64,000 nt of DNA from Gentiana macrophylla (taxonomy: Eukaryota > Streptophyta > Magnoliopsida > Gentianales > Gentianaceae): contig CM047805.1 in NCBI GenBank assembly GCA_026214975.1, positions 194,122,601-194,186,600 of the forward strand. The letters run 5' to 3'. The notes under the pieces are model-generated. The model ran no database searches, had not been told where the DNA came from, and saw nothing but the letters and a program-made list of their open reading frames with translations. Made by a program: the position numbers and the translations under genes. Numbering within the stretch: position 1 is the first letter of the stretch; the number at the start of each line of letters is the position of its first letter. Positions 49,301 to 61,225 of this stretch are shown piece by piece.

Positions 49301-51924
49301 AAACAACGGGCAGTTAATTTTAGCTAGAATAGTGGGAGTGATATAAGGAAATGAATCTCGGATTCAACCCTTGGATATCACGGAAGATTTATTTTCTGTT
49401 TAAGATTCGTTGGAACGAATGGATTTACCTTCTATTCGATAATTTGTTTGTCGTATAGAAAGTGAATATACCATTTGTAGTACGAATCCAAGACTCGGAC
49501 TTTTGTTTGATAAAGTCAAAACCACTTACAATTGTTGAAATATGTATATAAAACACATCTTAAGAACTATTAAAAGCAATTGGTTTCTATATTTAGATAA
49601 ACGCTTCTTCATATTCTATAGTTAGTGCATAGTCCCTAAAAGACAAGACCTGAAGACTGGCTCAGGGTGATTCCTTTCTCTCAGTCTGGTTATATTGTCT
49701 CAAAGGTTCAATGACTAAGTTCCATTTCAATCGGGAAAGGATAATGGTTATAAAGAAGTATAGCTTGTTCATGACGACCTTCGGGATCTGATGAAAGATA
49801 CAAGTTAGTAGGAGCTTCCGAGTAGTGACTTCTTGTCTGATAACTATTCAAACACTCCGGTAAGTTTATCCAAATATTCTCGAGGTGTCTCTCGATTTTG
49901 TCGGAGATGGAGTATTCTCTACGCAAAATGGGCCATCACATAGTCCTGGGGATCGATGCTCGGCTCGCCTCACGGTGAAATGCTTTCACCAAGGAGAAAC
50001 CGTTGAATTGCTTTACATAGTTGTAGATGTGCTATAATACTTCGCTTCACTCAATAAAGATATTAGAAGCGAAATTTCGGTTTACATTGAAATGTAAGGC
50101 CGAGAAGTCTACCTAGAATATGCTTTGGAATTTACGGATAAGATGTGGATTCGGTTCACCCCACTTCCATAAATATAAGCATTTAGCACACGGTGCTTAA
50201 AGGTAGGTCTGGAAATTTCGCGAACACGTTCGGTCAGTGACCAATCGTTCTATATCTTGTAGCATTGAGAAAAAGGTTTGTTATGAGATTCTTGAAATCG
50301 GGAAGAGACAGTTATACTGTTGCATCCTTTACGATAGAGTCCATAAAAAAGCAGAAACCTTGAACCTTAAAGTACGTTTACTCAAGGTAGTTACTAATCG
50401 ATTAAAATCGAGACCACATCCAACATCGGTTATTGGTGATAACACTAAATACTACTAAACTAGATCGAATTTCGATCCACCCGAGAATGTAGTGGGAGTA
50501 TGGTTTATTCATTACCCATTGCGGGTTCTGAGGACATAATGGTCTACAGGATCGATTGATGACCTATGGCTCTTTTGTGAGCGTTATAGGATTCGATAAT
50601 AGAGGTTGGTTTAATAGCCATAACCCCGTGAATGGAGTTCGGTACTCAGATTGTTCATACTCTTGTAGAACCACCGAGTGTCTCAGCCCAGTGGGAGTAA
50701 TTGAATCTACACGGAAAAGAGTAGAATGAATAGGAAAGTTTATCTTTCAGAGCAAAGCTTGAGTGGTCTAGGGGTAATTCCCTAAGAAGTAGAGAGTTAA
50801 TCAGACCTTGAACTCTCTTACCACTTAGTATTGCATGATTTCGTTCATCAACAGAAAATAGGGGTGATTCCCTGAGATTTTCTTGCCAAACAAACGGAGT
50901 CTGGATTCATTCGGAACAAAAGGGTATTGCCTTATGAACTAATGACAGAGTGACTGTCAAGGCTTATGTCCTTTGTGGATAAAAAGCAAACCTCTCGGTC
51001 ATTGGAAGTCATATATTTCTACAATATGTGGATTTGACCAGAACATTGATAAGTCTTTTTGTAGACTGGATATCAATTTTTAGTACAGTAGTGAATATAT
51101 ACATACATATATTAGTGTTTGTGAAGGATAACACTGCACCAATTGGAATCAACATGGGTGTGTTATCTGAAGTCAGAATCTGACAATACCACAATTCTCT
51201 GCAACAGAGATTTGGACAACATCCTAAAGAGTTTGACTGGGTCGAATTCATTAGAATCGATCCTTTGGTTTCCCATCCATCTTATTAGTTAAGATGATGC
51301 ATCTATGTATGCAACATTCAACGAGGAAGTTCTACCCTATACCTCAGGAATGACTCTCTAAATCTTCGGATCAAGAGAAATGGGATAAATTCTCTTTCTA
51401 GTAAGAGATGGTCAGGTTATTGAACGTCAACTTTGATCGAATCTTAGATTCGGCGGTAAACAAAGCAAGATTAGTATGTCCTTTAGTATCTGAGAGAACG
51501 AGGAATAATATGCGGACATATTCATGTATGAACTTGGATATGTGTAATACACTGATTTTGACTTTAAGTCAGATTGAGGATGATCGTTAAGTCGATCTCG
51601 GGCTCAGTGTTTACTCAGTACCACATGATTAGATGGACCGGTAACGTTTCGATTCTACGGATCGTCTCGAGCCGACAACCTGACTAATCATTAAGACCCA
51701 TGACATTTAGATGTAGGTACTCCCTGAGTCACTGACCTATCCTACGACGGCACACTCGGAGTGTATTTTGTCATCTGAAATGGTTATGATATGCTTAATG
51801 GGTACTAGAATACGGGATGGGTCTCCATTGATTTAGAGCAAGTGGGAGATGTAGTTTATTGTAGTTTAAATAATAGGGTGTGCTCTAAAACAATTAATCA
51901 CATGCTTTCGTGCAAGTGGGAGAT
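46378..51924 (+). other. Non-coding interior of the LARD
   Basis: No copia or gypsy domain is visible in any frame, and the ORFs present are under 80 codons. The first 700 bp is T-rich leader-like sequence. Three diverged copies of a repeat of about 125-135 bp lie at 48612-48995. The short word CCTA(C/A)G(A/G)CGGCA recurs at 48006, 48216 and 51730, near paired phrases such as 'actgacctatcc'. Short passages resembling one another suggest internal duplication. Confidence 0.75.
48612..48995 (+). repeat. Triplicated segment in the LARD interior
   Basis: Three successive copies, starting about 48612, 48746 and 48872, each contain a form of AGTTGGACGATATTTGGAAT followed by 'gaactagtgggag' and a 'tttatgatt.ttgtttttct' tail. 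The third copy is the most diverged. Confidence 0.88.
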
Positions 51925-53769
51925 TGTTAGGTGTTATGCCCGAAAGACAATTTTTGTAATTGTTTTATTTAATAAATGAATTGACATTATTATTCATATT
52001 TATTATTCTCATATTCACCGATGTGACAATAATATTTACACTACAGAAAACCCTAAAGTATATCGTTTATGTAATCACTTAACTCAGTGTATGGTATATA
52101 CACGGGAGGATTGAGTTAGTGAAGATGTACTTAAAATACAATTAGCCCGTAGTGAAGTTAATCGAGAGTATCGGGTATCTCCTTTAACGTGCTATTAATG
52201 CGCCCAGAACACAATTGGTGTGATTGTCTTATCCGGACTTTCAGTTAAGAGAACCTAGTGGGGCATTTATATATGATAGATATATCATATAGGGCTGGAC
52301 CGATTTGATTAGAGTTCACGATATAATTCCGTAATCGAGAAGTCTTATCGAATCAATGGATGATCATATTTATGGATATATCTTAATCTCGAGGTGATCA
52401 CAATCAAGCGCTTGAATCGATATGAGGTTTGACTTGACGGTTAAGGATTACACTAAGTCGTGGTCCGAATTACCCCATCTTGGCATTGTCTTTGGATTGA
52501 GTGAGTAGTCCGTGTTATCACAGATACGGAATCCATTCCTTCCATTTCTCGGAAGTAGATAGACCAGTTCCCTTATTTGTTAATCCTAGAAACCGATCGA
52601 TCCATGGAGTTCATATTACATCGATTAGCTACCAAAGTGAGTTGTATGAATTAATTGATCACTAGGGGTTAATGGTAAATAAGGATAAGAGGTTCTAGAA
52701 AGGGTTAACGGTAACTTCCCGATTTAGAAGAAACGATCATGGAGGACTAATCCATATGTAATGATTATATCAATGGACGCTTATTATTATTCTCGTGAGG
52801 AGATAAATATAATCTCATAATCGAAGGAGTGCGATCACGGGATTATGGTGGCATATTCTCGTGATTGATTTATCGAATATAATTATTCGTTCGTAAGATA
52901 ATTATTTATTTGATTTATCGGAGCCACGATTATTAGTCCATGGTCCCCGACGTGCCTCCTAATATAGCATAGCTATTCTCGGACGTCGAATCCTAATAAT
53001 ATTAATTTAGTTCTTGTTGGACTTTATTAAAACGATATGTGAATTAATTGTTTAGTGTACTATTAAATTAGTTGGGCTAAATAATTAAATATGTGGAAAA
53101 GACATTTTCCATATTCTTGGCCCAATTATTGTGTAATGGCAAAATTAATGTTGACTAGGTCAATAAGTGTATTTTCGCCCCATAGCCTTATTTTTGGAAC
53201 AAGAAATTATTTTCTTGTGAATTAATAAGACATGTGCATAAAATATTTATTGGATAAATATTTATAGAAAGAAATAAAGATAAATATTATTCTAGATTTG
53301 TTCTAGAATATTATGGGATTATCTTTTATTTAATAGGATTATTATAATTGATTTTGTATTAATTATTAAATCCTTGGAGGCTAAGTTTTACTCTCCTATA
53401 TAAAGAGAGTTCTTCCAAGCCTTAACACACACAATATTTCGACCTACACCTCTTAGAGAGGAGAAGGTGAAAATTTTCGGCCAAGGGGAGTTAAGGGGAG
53501 AATCTTGGAGATTTTCCGGGTAGCATATCGGAAGGGTTCGAGTCGAGGATTTCCTTCCACCGGGAGTTGCTTGGATCACACGTACGGAAGATCGTGGTGC
53601 TCTTCACATCTACTTGCAATCTTCCTATTGCGGTTCTTCAACTTGGATTTTGAGATCAAAGAGGTATGTTCTACAACCCCCTTGTAGATGTAGATCTAGT
53701 TATTTTATTACGTGTAATTTATAGATCTAGATCCTTAAATCGCTTCCGTTGCGGATGATATTACTAACA
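51925..53769 (+). repeat. 3' LTR of the LARD (1845 bp)
   Basis: Same ends as the 5' LTR, with TATATAAAG at 53397-53405. Differences from the 5' LTR are scattered single changes and short indels. Confidence 0.93.
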
Positions 53770-55106
53770 GAGTGTAGGATTCTCGAAAGAGTTAGCCCCG
53801 ATGTCGCAACTCGGAATCTGCATTCCTTATACCCCTTCGCTGATATCGAGACGGCGGGTCAGGGTGCTTATTTGGAACTCGACGAGGACGTTCGAGTTTT
53901 TTGTAGGATTTTTATTGTCTCTATCGAGCTGCAACACTTTTGTATTTTTTCTTTTTCTATACTTGCTTCTGTTTTGACTGTATATTGATGTCAATTTTTC
54001 TGTGTTTGTAGTGGAATTATTTTCAAAGTTGGAGGCGGTGGGCAAAGTGCCTGACCCTAAGAAGGCTGACCCCAAAAAGATTCAGGAGCTAGCCGGTATC
54101 AGGTCGAAAAAACCCATGTCCGGTGCAATAACCTCTGGGGGTCAAAGGACTCCTGCTCGATCATCCACTCCTGCCTCGACATCAAATCTACTGAGGGAGC
54201 AGCCCGATGATGCCCAGGTGACTGAGCAGACTAGAGGGAGTCTCGTCTCGAGAAAACGCCAAAAAACAACCGAGGTGAGGCATGGAGCCGGGATGGAAGC
54301 TCGCAACATCCCTCCTCAAGGCTCAAGTGGCATCGAGACGATCCTCGGCGTGAGTTTTGCCGAAATGGAGGACATGGCTCCCGAGGAGCTGGGTGACTGT
54401 TATTCAAAAGTTATCCGAACTGTAAGTCTTCACTTAACTCTTTTAATTTGGTGATTTTTGTCTGCTCCTCGAATTCACATCATTCTGTTTGCAGGCTCGG
54501 CTAATGACCAAAGTGGCTTTAAAAAGGATCGAGTCTCCATCTGCTGCCTTAGAGGAGCAGAGATAAACAATTTCCAGACTGACCTCCGATGTCGAGAAGC
54601 AGAAAGCTATGGTGAACAAGTTGGATGATCGGCGTGTCAAGCTTGAGTCTGACTTGGCAACCTCTCGAGACGAATTGTCCAGGGCGCGCAAGGACTTAGC
54701 CAACAGGGATGCTGAGCTTGTTAAAATAAAGTCGGAGCTCGATGAAGCAAGAGTTGAATTGGCAGCATCTCTCAAGGCTCGAGATGACCTTCAGTTTGAG
54801 GTCGATAGCTTTACGACTCACCTGGAGTCGACCAAAAAGGATTTCCTGCCTTCTACAGAGCTTGAGAATGACCTGACGCTGCTGATGAGTCAGGCTATGA
54901 AGGGGGGATTCTCGAATGCCCTCGATCAAGTCAAGGCGGTCGTCCCGGATTTCGAAGTGTCTAGCATCGAGAAGGCCCACTTGAACGATCCAGAGGCCAT
55001 CCCTCGTTATGGTCGATACTTCACAGAGTTCAAGGCTGGCATTTCTTTGCATGACAAGTATGTGGCCCCCGCCATGGATGGGGATGAGAGGAGGGCGTCG
55101 ACTTAG

Positions 55107-55967
55107 AGGATCCAGACGACCCAAACGCCCCCCTTCTCGAACCGAATTCTACCTTATGCGATCTTGTTTCTTGTTGTTGTCTTTGAACAATTTTTATTCA
55201 ATTTGGTTGTAATAACTTTTTACTGAACTTTTATTTCTCTGGTTATCCTTTTTGTCGAGACGAATAATCGATTCGATCTCTAGAACTTTGACCTTTCAAT
55301 TTTTCATTTTGAATTTTGAATTTCAATCTATGCTTTTTCATCGAAAGTCTTTCGTATTGTTGATTATTTGTCTAGGGTGTAGTTCTTTGAACTTAATTCC
55401 CTTGCAAACATTGTCTTGTGGGGTGTGGTCCGTTGGACTTAATTCCCCTGTGGCCCCTCGAAGTGTAGTATGAGTGCATGACTCATGATACACTTGGATA
55501 CGAGCCGACCCAGCATTGTACTGCCTTATCGGCTTGACTTGGCTATTTGGTCGGAGCTCGATTCGACTGTCGTGCCTCGTCAGGCTTATGACTTGATCGA
55601 ATTGAAAATTCCTCATTCGACTGTCGCACTTCGTGGTGCATCTGAACTGGTCGAATAAGGTATCCACCGTGGGATCTTCCGACCGCCTCGCATCGTGGCT
55701 TATTGGCAGGTCGGGAGTGATATAAGCATTGTCATTGACTTGGCTTTATTCACCATTTTCTTCCAACTCCATCATGTCGAGGGATCATTGTTGTGGTCGA
55801 ATTTTGCTCTTTTTTCTTCTACCCCCTTTTGTTTTTTACATGATCTTGTGAGTAAAGCATAATTTGGAAAGAAAATCACTTAGATTAAGAGCATCGAAAC
55901 CAACTGTCGTATCGACTTGTTACAAATGAAAGATAAAAACTGCAAATGAAACAGAGAAATAAATAGA
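55107..55967. other. Spacer between the antisense ORF end and the pol end
   Basis: The two opposing reading frames converge here. The strand complementary to pol is T-rich. No ORF with a recognisable domain and no clear terminator are visible. Confidence 0.5.
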
Positions 55968-56975
55968 TTAAACATAGTATTTTCTGAGGTTGGTGGCATG
56001 CCAGGTTCGAGGCACTATACTTCCATCCGACCTGCCTAGCTGATACGATCCCTTAGGGTGGACTTTCAGAACCTTGTATGGACCTTCCCAATTCGGCTCG
56101 AGTTTGCCTATTGGATCTTGCCTGCTGGCCTCGTTTTTCCTCAACACGAGATCTCCTACATGGAAGTATTTATACTTCCCTCTTGCATTATAATACTGCG
56201 AGATCTTTCTTTTGTAGTTAGCCACTCGATGCGCTGCGATCTCTCTTTTTTCTTCGACACTGTCTTTCTCTTGCTGTAGATCAGCTCCATTTGTCTTGAC
56301 ATTGTAGGCCAGGACCCGAGGTGATTCTAACCCGATCTCCACAGGTATGACTGCTTCACATCAATAAGCCATGGCGAAGGGAGTTTCCTGCGTGGCCGCA
56401 TTGGGTGCCGTCCGAACCGACCATAGAATGCTAGGCAGCTGAGCTGCCCAATCCCGACCTTCATCCTCCGGCCTCTTCTTCAAACCAAATGTTATCTGCA
56501 TGTTTGTCTGTTCGCCCTGTCCATTGGACTGGGGTCGGGCCACTGAGTTTGTTCTGTGCTCAATCTTGTACTCTTAAAGCCAATTATGTACTCTCTCATC
56601 TAGAAACTGAGTTCTATTGTCTGAGATCAGATACTTCGGAACCCCAAATCTGCATAAAATATTTTCCCAAAGAAATTTTTTGATGGTCGAGGCCTTGATG
56701 TCAGTAAGGGCCTTGGCCTCAACCCACTTGGTAAAGTAGTCGACTGCCACTACTACAAATTTGAAGTTGCCCGGAGCTCGAGGTAAAGGCCCCACTATAT
56801 CGATTCCCCACTCGTCAAACGGCCATACCGATTCGATGACATTCATCTCATGTGCTTGCTGGTGTGTTACCACGTCATTCACTTGGCATGCTCTGCATCT
56901 AGTCACCAAATGGTTGGCGTCTTTTTGCATCGAAGGCCAAAAATACCCTACCAGTTTACACTTTCTCGCCAGCAT
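55968..56975 (-). pseudogene. Tat integrase
   Basis: On the minus strand the frame opens in the zinc-finger region (CGNHCGARMLARK in the overlapping frame; YFWPSMQKDA, CRACQ). It continues with core blocks WGIDIVGPLP and YFTKWVEAKALTDI, ILCRFGVPKYLISDN with N-terminal aspartates, then ARPQSNGQGEQTN holding the glutamate. LPSILWSVRTAPNAATQETPF and the C-terminal VGDLVLRKN, GPYKVLKVHPKGSYQL follow, ending at 55968. Catalytic D, D and E are still present. Stops at about 56574 and 56361 split it. Confidence 0.9.
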
Positions 56976-57300
56976 CCGAGCTCCACAGTGGTTGCCACAA
57001 ACTCCCCGATGTATTTCTTCGAGCAGATATGCCCCTTCGATGTCTCAGGTTTAGCCAAAATTTGTTTCAGAGATTGGTCAGTTATTACAGCAATAGGGTG
57101 TGCCTGAAAATAAGGCTTCAACTTCCTCGATGCGTGAACTAAACCCAACGCTAATTTCTCGGCAGGTGTGTACCTGATCTCAGCTCCATGTAGCGCCTTA
57201 CTCACAAAATAGACTGGAACCTGTCCGGGCTCCCCTTCTCGAACAAACGCTGCACTTACTGCCTCTTCACAGATTGCTAGATAAACCAAGAGTTTCTCTC
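56948..57300 (-). pseudogene. Tat RNase H, joined directly to integrase
   Basis: The minus strand reads LVYLAICEEAVSAAFVRE, VYFVSKALHGAE, YTPAEKLALGLVHASRKL and YFQAHPIAVITDQSLKQIL, then after KPETSKGH passes at once into the integrase zinc-finger region. Tat elements normally have a second, archaeal-type RNase H between these; it is absent, consistent with an internal deletion. Confidence 0.82.
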
Positions 57301-58180
57301 CTTCCCGAGGTGAAGACAATGTTGGTAACTCGGATAATAATCCTTCAACTCTTCGAACGCTCTTTGACACTTGTCATCCCACTGAAAAGGACTTGCCTTC
57401 TTTAATATCTTGAAAAAGGGGAGCGCTCTTTGCGCGGATATCGATAAAAAGCGGTTGAGGGCTGCCATCCGACCTATCAACCGTTGTAGTTCTTTGATGT
57501 TACGAGGTGTAGGCATGTTCTTGAGGTCATCGATCTTGTCCGGGTTAGCTCGAATCACATCTTTCGATATCATATAGCCCAGAAATTTACCCAATCGAAC
57601 CCCAAAGGTGCACTTCTTCGGATGGAGCTTCATGTTCGCAGCTCGGAGTACCTCGAAAACATCTCTAGCATCGACAAGGAACTGTCCCATGGACTGGCTC
57701 TTAATCAACAAATCATCGACGTAGACTTCCATATTTCGACCTATCAGCCCCTTAAATATCTTATTGACCGCTCTCTAATAGGTGGCCCCTGCATTCTTTA
57801 GACAAAACGGCATTGTCACGAAACAAAACGTACCGAACTCTATTATGAAGGTGGTTTTCTCCGAGTCTTGGGGGTCCATGAAAATCTGATATTAACCCCT
57901 GTAAGCGTCTAGAAAACCGAAGCTCTCGAAACCCAGTGTCGAATCGACTAACTGATCAATTTTAGGAAGTGGATACGAATCTTTAGGGCACGCCTTGTTT
58001 AGATCCGTGAAATCCATGCACATTCGCCAGCTCTCATCTGGCTTCTTAACCAAGACGGGATTGGCTAACCAGTCTGGGTAGAATATTTCCTTAACAATTC
58101 CAGCAACTAACAACTTGTCCACTTCCTTCTTCACCGCCTCTTTCCTCTCGGGGGCGAGGTTTCTCTTCTTCTGCCATATC
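57301..58180 (-). pseudogene. Tat reverse transcriptase
   Basis: Minus-strand blocks in order: ERKEAVKKEVDKLL, NPVLVKKPDESWRMCMDF, LNKACPKDSYPLPKIDQLVD and FGFLDAYRG, a stop at about 57892, KTTFIIEFGTFCF, KNAGATY, then the intact active site MEVYVDDLLIKS (57732-57700), KCTFGVRLGKFLGYMIS and IKELQRLIGRMAALNRFL. A stop within KNAGATY.RAVN and frameshifts inactivate it. Confidence 0.9.
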
Positions 58181-58935
58181 GGATTCTTCTTTGGGTCGAC
58201 ATTAAGTCGATGCACTGCTATGTCTACCGATAGGCCTGGCTTATCGTCGGCCTTCCAAGCAAAAATATCTCGATATTCGACAAGAATGTCGACCAAGGCT
58301 TGCATGTCGGGGTGTGGTATCCACTTCCCGATCTGGACCCCTTGGCCTTCTTCCTCTTCCCACACGCGAACTTCCTCTGTCGGATCGACAGAGACCCAGC
58401 TCTTACCCTCTTCCTCTTCAGGAATTAATTCTTCGACCAACACATGTTCGACACCTTTCCCTTTTAACATAACCAAGCTACAATTCCTTGCAACTTCCAC
58501 ATCTCCTTTTACCTCGTGAGTGCCATACCAGGTGGGAAACTTCTTGCTTTTATGGAAGGTAGAGAAGATGGCTCTTAGGTCGTATAAGGCAAGTCGGCCT
58601 AATATCGTAATGTAACCCGATAGGGCCTTAACTACGACATAAGCCATTTCCATTGTTCGGCCCTTTTCTCCATCTCCTACCGTAGTCAGTAAGTTAATCG
58701 ATCCGACAGGGTGGATGGCCTGCCCTATGAATCCGAACAGAGGGGTTGATAACGGTATAATGTCTTCATCCCTCAACTTCATGGCTTTGAAGGCTGAGTA
58801 GTAGAGGATGTTGACGGCACTTCCACTATCGACACAGACCCTCTTTATCAGACCTCGTCTTATCACTTCCTCTATCACCAAACCTTCACTGTGACTGTGG
58901 GAGCTTGGAATATCATCTTTGGGTCCATAACCCAC
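58181..58935 (-). pseudogene. Tat aspartic protease region
   Basis: The frame opens at 58935 with MGYGPKDDIPSSHSH and continues to the protease motif VCVDSGSAVNILYY (about 58840-58800) and FIGQAIHPVGSINL. An acidic linker (EELIPEEEEGKSW) and IPHPDMQALVDILVEYRDIFA, the usual lead into RT, follow. The DSG motif is intact here. Confidence 0.87.
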
Positions 58936-60648
58936 CTCCGTCGTGAACCTAAGTTTCTTCGATTCCCTCGATCTGTCTGTAGACTGTCGACTGGATCGAG
59001 GTCGATCTGACTCGTGTTCAGCAACAATTGTATTGACACCATATCTGATACGATTATCCGCGTGGGGGTCTCGATTCTGGTCTTCCCTACGATCGTCCCT
59101 ACGGTTATCTCTACGAGTCGGTTCCGACGACCTGTCTCAACATTTCTGATTATCCCGACGTGGCGATCGGTCTCTCCCCCCGTTATAACTCTTTCTCTTA
59201 TATTCTCGACGACCCTTGGGCTCATCTTTCTCTGATCTATCGACCACTTCATCTAATCAACCCTCCTGGATACACGCATCGATATCTCTTTTCAAATCGG
59301 AACACTCTTCCGTGTCATGCCCCACATCCTTTTGATAGTGGCAATGTTTGTGGGTATTCTTTCTCTTTTCTGAATCTTTGGACATCGGCTTGGCTGTTCT
59401 TGCGATATTTTTCTTAATCATGATGGCCAGAACCTCCCCTCGAGATCGGTTGAGAGGGATGAAATCTCGATCTTTTAAATTCCCCTTCTTTCCGAGCTGA
59501 TCCGTGATCGGTGCGGTCAATTGATCGAATACATTCGAATTTCCTTTGTCACTCCGTCCCTTCGGATAACCCTTGGTCTGGCCTCAGGTGTCATTCCTTG
59601 AGTTGACGCCAAGTAAAATGGTGTGCAGACGCACTGCCTCCTCACCTTGGCAAAACTTGTGGACTATGTTCACACATTCATCCATGTCATTAGGCATCTT
59701 CTTAGAAAGCTTGTCGTATAGTTTCATATTGCGCAGGAATCTGATAAAGGAATTGACCTGAAGTGCATCACTGGCATTATGCACCTTCATGGCCTCGAGA
59801 TTAAAGCGCCTTATGAAGTCAATAGTCGACTCTCTTTTTTCTTGCTTGATGTTCATGAGGTGAGTGGCACTGAGGTGGAACTTCTTATTCCCAATAAAAG
59901 CATCTCGAAACTTCTGTCCCAACTGTAGAAAACTAGAAATCGACCCGGGTCGTAGCTTATGAAACCACTCTCGAGCTCGACCCGTGAGTAAGTTATCGAA
60001 GGCGCGACACTTCATGGCATCGTTAGCATTCCTCAATCTCATCAGCGATATATATCGATACAGGTGGTCCTCCGGGTTTGTGGTGCCATCATAGGGTTCC
60101 ATTTTTGGGGGTTTAAAAGATTCAGGCATCGAGAATCGCTCTATCTCGGGACTGAATGGTGACTCAAGCCAGTCAGTGACTTGCTCCTTCCCTACGATGC
60201 AGTTAAACTCGTTTCGAATGCTATCCTCGATTTGTCTTTGGGGTTTTCCATGTCCAGGAAGCTTCTTGGCACTGGTGACACTGACTTCTACTTTGTCTTC
60301 ACACTCCTCTCGAGGGTCAACAGGCTTCTTTGCCTTTGCATTTTCTAGCTCTTTTCGACCCGGTGGGTCTAACAGGTGCTCATCAGGGGTGTTATAGATC
60401 CCTTTATCTATGAATGCAGATGCCACCACTCATTTCGGGGCATCTTCAACCATAGACGCCAAGTGATTAGCCATGTCTTGCAACTGTGGGGGAATTTGTG
60501 GCTTTGGCGGTTGTACAACTGCGGGCCTAGATCCAGTGGGGATTTCGGGTGTCTGGATTTGTACCCCTGCTGGATCTAAATCCGTGTGCTCCTCCGTCTG
60601 TGGGTTCTTGCTGCTCGTTGGTTTCTGTCTTCTTGCTGGTGGTGCCAT
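58936..60648 (-). pseudogene. Tat gag
   Basis: ATG at 60648 opens MAPPARRQKPTSSK. A TGA at 60430 follows, then a basic stretch, PFSPEIERFSMPESFKPPKM, YDGTTNPEDHLYRYISLM, RAREWFHKLRPGSISSFLQL and STIDFIRRFNLEAMKV, all typical of Tat gag. The C-terminal part (59520-59257) has a CHYQKDVGHDTEEC stretch resembling the degenerate zinc knuckle of this lineage. An Arg/Asp-rich tail (59250-58940) leads to the protease. Stops at 60430, 59584, 59257 and 59108 plus small shifts break it. Confidence 0.87.
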
Positions 60649-60699
60649 TGCGATCTCCTTACCAACTCACCGGTAGAAGGCCCTCATTCTAGCGCCAAA

Positions 60700-61225
60700 T
60701 GATGATGCTGAATAATGCACCACCGGTTTAACAGGGCCACACGTAATCTAAGGGTGAGTCAAGAAGAATATGCACCGCTCCAACTGTAGTAAAGATGATG
60801 TTTTTGGTGTTTTATGGCTGAGTCCAAGAATGTATCTTGGATTGCCTATGTATCATGTGTAATGTCCAAGAATCAAGCCTTACGTAGTTCCTGGATTGGT
60901 GTATTTATAGGCATAAGCCCTTCTTCTGCCCTAAACTTAAGGCGGTTTGGTCTATTGACATAAATAACCCTTACTGGGCCTTGCACCTTGGTCAAGTAAC
61001 CCTCTGGATATTGGGCTTAGGAATCTGGGCTGGAACTCTAGCCTCGACTCGTATAACACCGACATGGGTGCTCGAGATGGGTCACCTGCAAGATTTACTG
61101 GCTGCCGCGGTAATCATTAGTACGTTTTGTATTCGACTCGATATGGATAAAGACTTGGACTTCCCCACATGCCAGCTGGACTAATTAGATAATTTCATGT
61201 GGAGGGGTGAAATACCGTATCCTCA
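60700..61225 (-). repeat. 5' LTR of the Tat element (526 bp)
   Basis: On the minus strand it runs TGAGGATACGG to CAGCATCATCA, two bases before the TGGCGC primer-binding site. The minus-strand TATAAATA is at 60909-60902. It is flanked on the right by another purine tract and antisense-ORF leader, not by host sequence. Confidence 0.88.

Larger units (their letters stand above)
44534..53769 (+). mobile_element. LARD-like non-autonomous LTR retrotransposon, 9236 bp
   Basis: GAGTG flanks both ends (44529-44533 and 53770-53774). The LTRs are 1844 and 1845 bp and nearly identical by eye. A primer-binding site TGGTATTGGAGCC (46379) and a purine tract 'caagtgggagat' (51913-51924) are in place. The 5.5-kb interior has no gag or pol. 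Intact ends with a long non-coding interior define LARDs. The LTR opening (TGTTAGGTGTTATGCCCGAA) recalls the TATGCCC start of Angela/BARE-type LTRs, so an Angela-like partner is inferred. Confidence 0.9.
43791..55106 (+). pseudogene. Antisense Tat ORF, Transposase_28-type, split by a LARD
   Basis: The ORF runs opposite to gag-pol. Exon 1 (43791-44533 and 53775-about 53910) encodes an acidic start (MSRSERDSQNREE), then SNLTQEKAKAVCLRYG, EAQLKEGLRFHFDPSLIEVL, ITQIAPNGIRSVMGFALAC and EWKPYFFFIRHGLEDIDI. The EGLRF.P..IEVL...Q..PN...MGF layout is that of Pfam Transposase_28, 'putative gypsy type transposon'. Exon 2 (54012-54421, GTAAGT donor) is basic and Ser/Thr-rich. Exon 3 (54495-55106, TTTGCAG acceptor) is a long coiled coil (LESDLATSRDELSRA). 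Stops at about 43908 and 54564 and the 9.24-kb insertion break this copy. Molecular function is unknown. Confidence 0.75.
42855..61225 (-). mobile_element. Tat-lineage Ty3-gypsy element with an antisense ORF
   Basis: On the minus strand: 5' LTR (61225-60700), primer-binding site TGGCGCTAGAATGAGGG (60697-60681), gag, protease, RT, RNase H, integrase, an antisense ORF region, polypurine tract (ctggggggct, 43392-43383), 3' LTR (43381-42855). Length is 18371 bp, or 9130 bp once the nested LARD and one duplication copy are removed. The flanks are rearranged, so no target duplication can be read. Confidence 0.85.

Noticed and set aside
49708..49926. Possible coding remnant in the LARD interior
   Set aside because: No copia or gypsy motif; isolated 72-codon frame.
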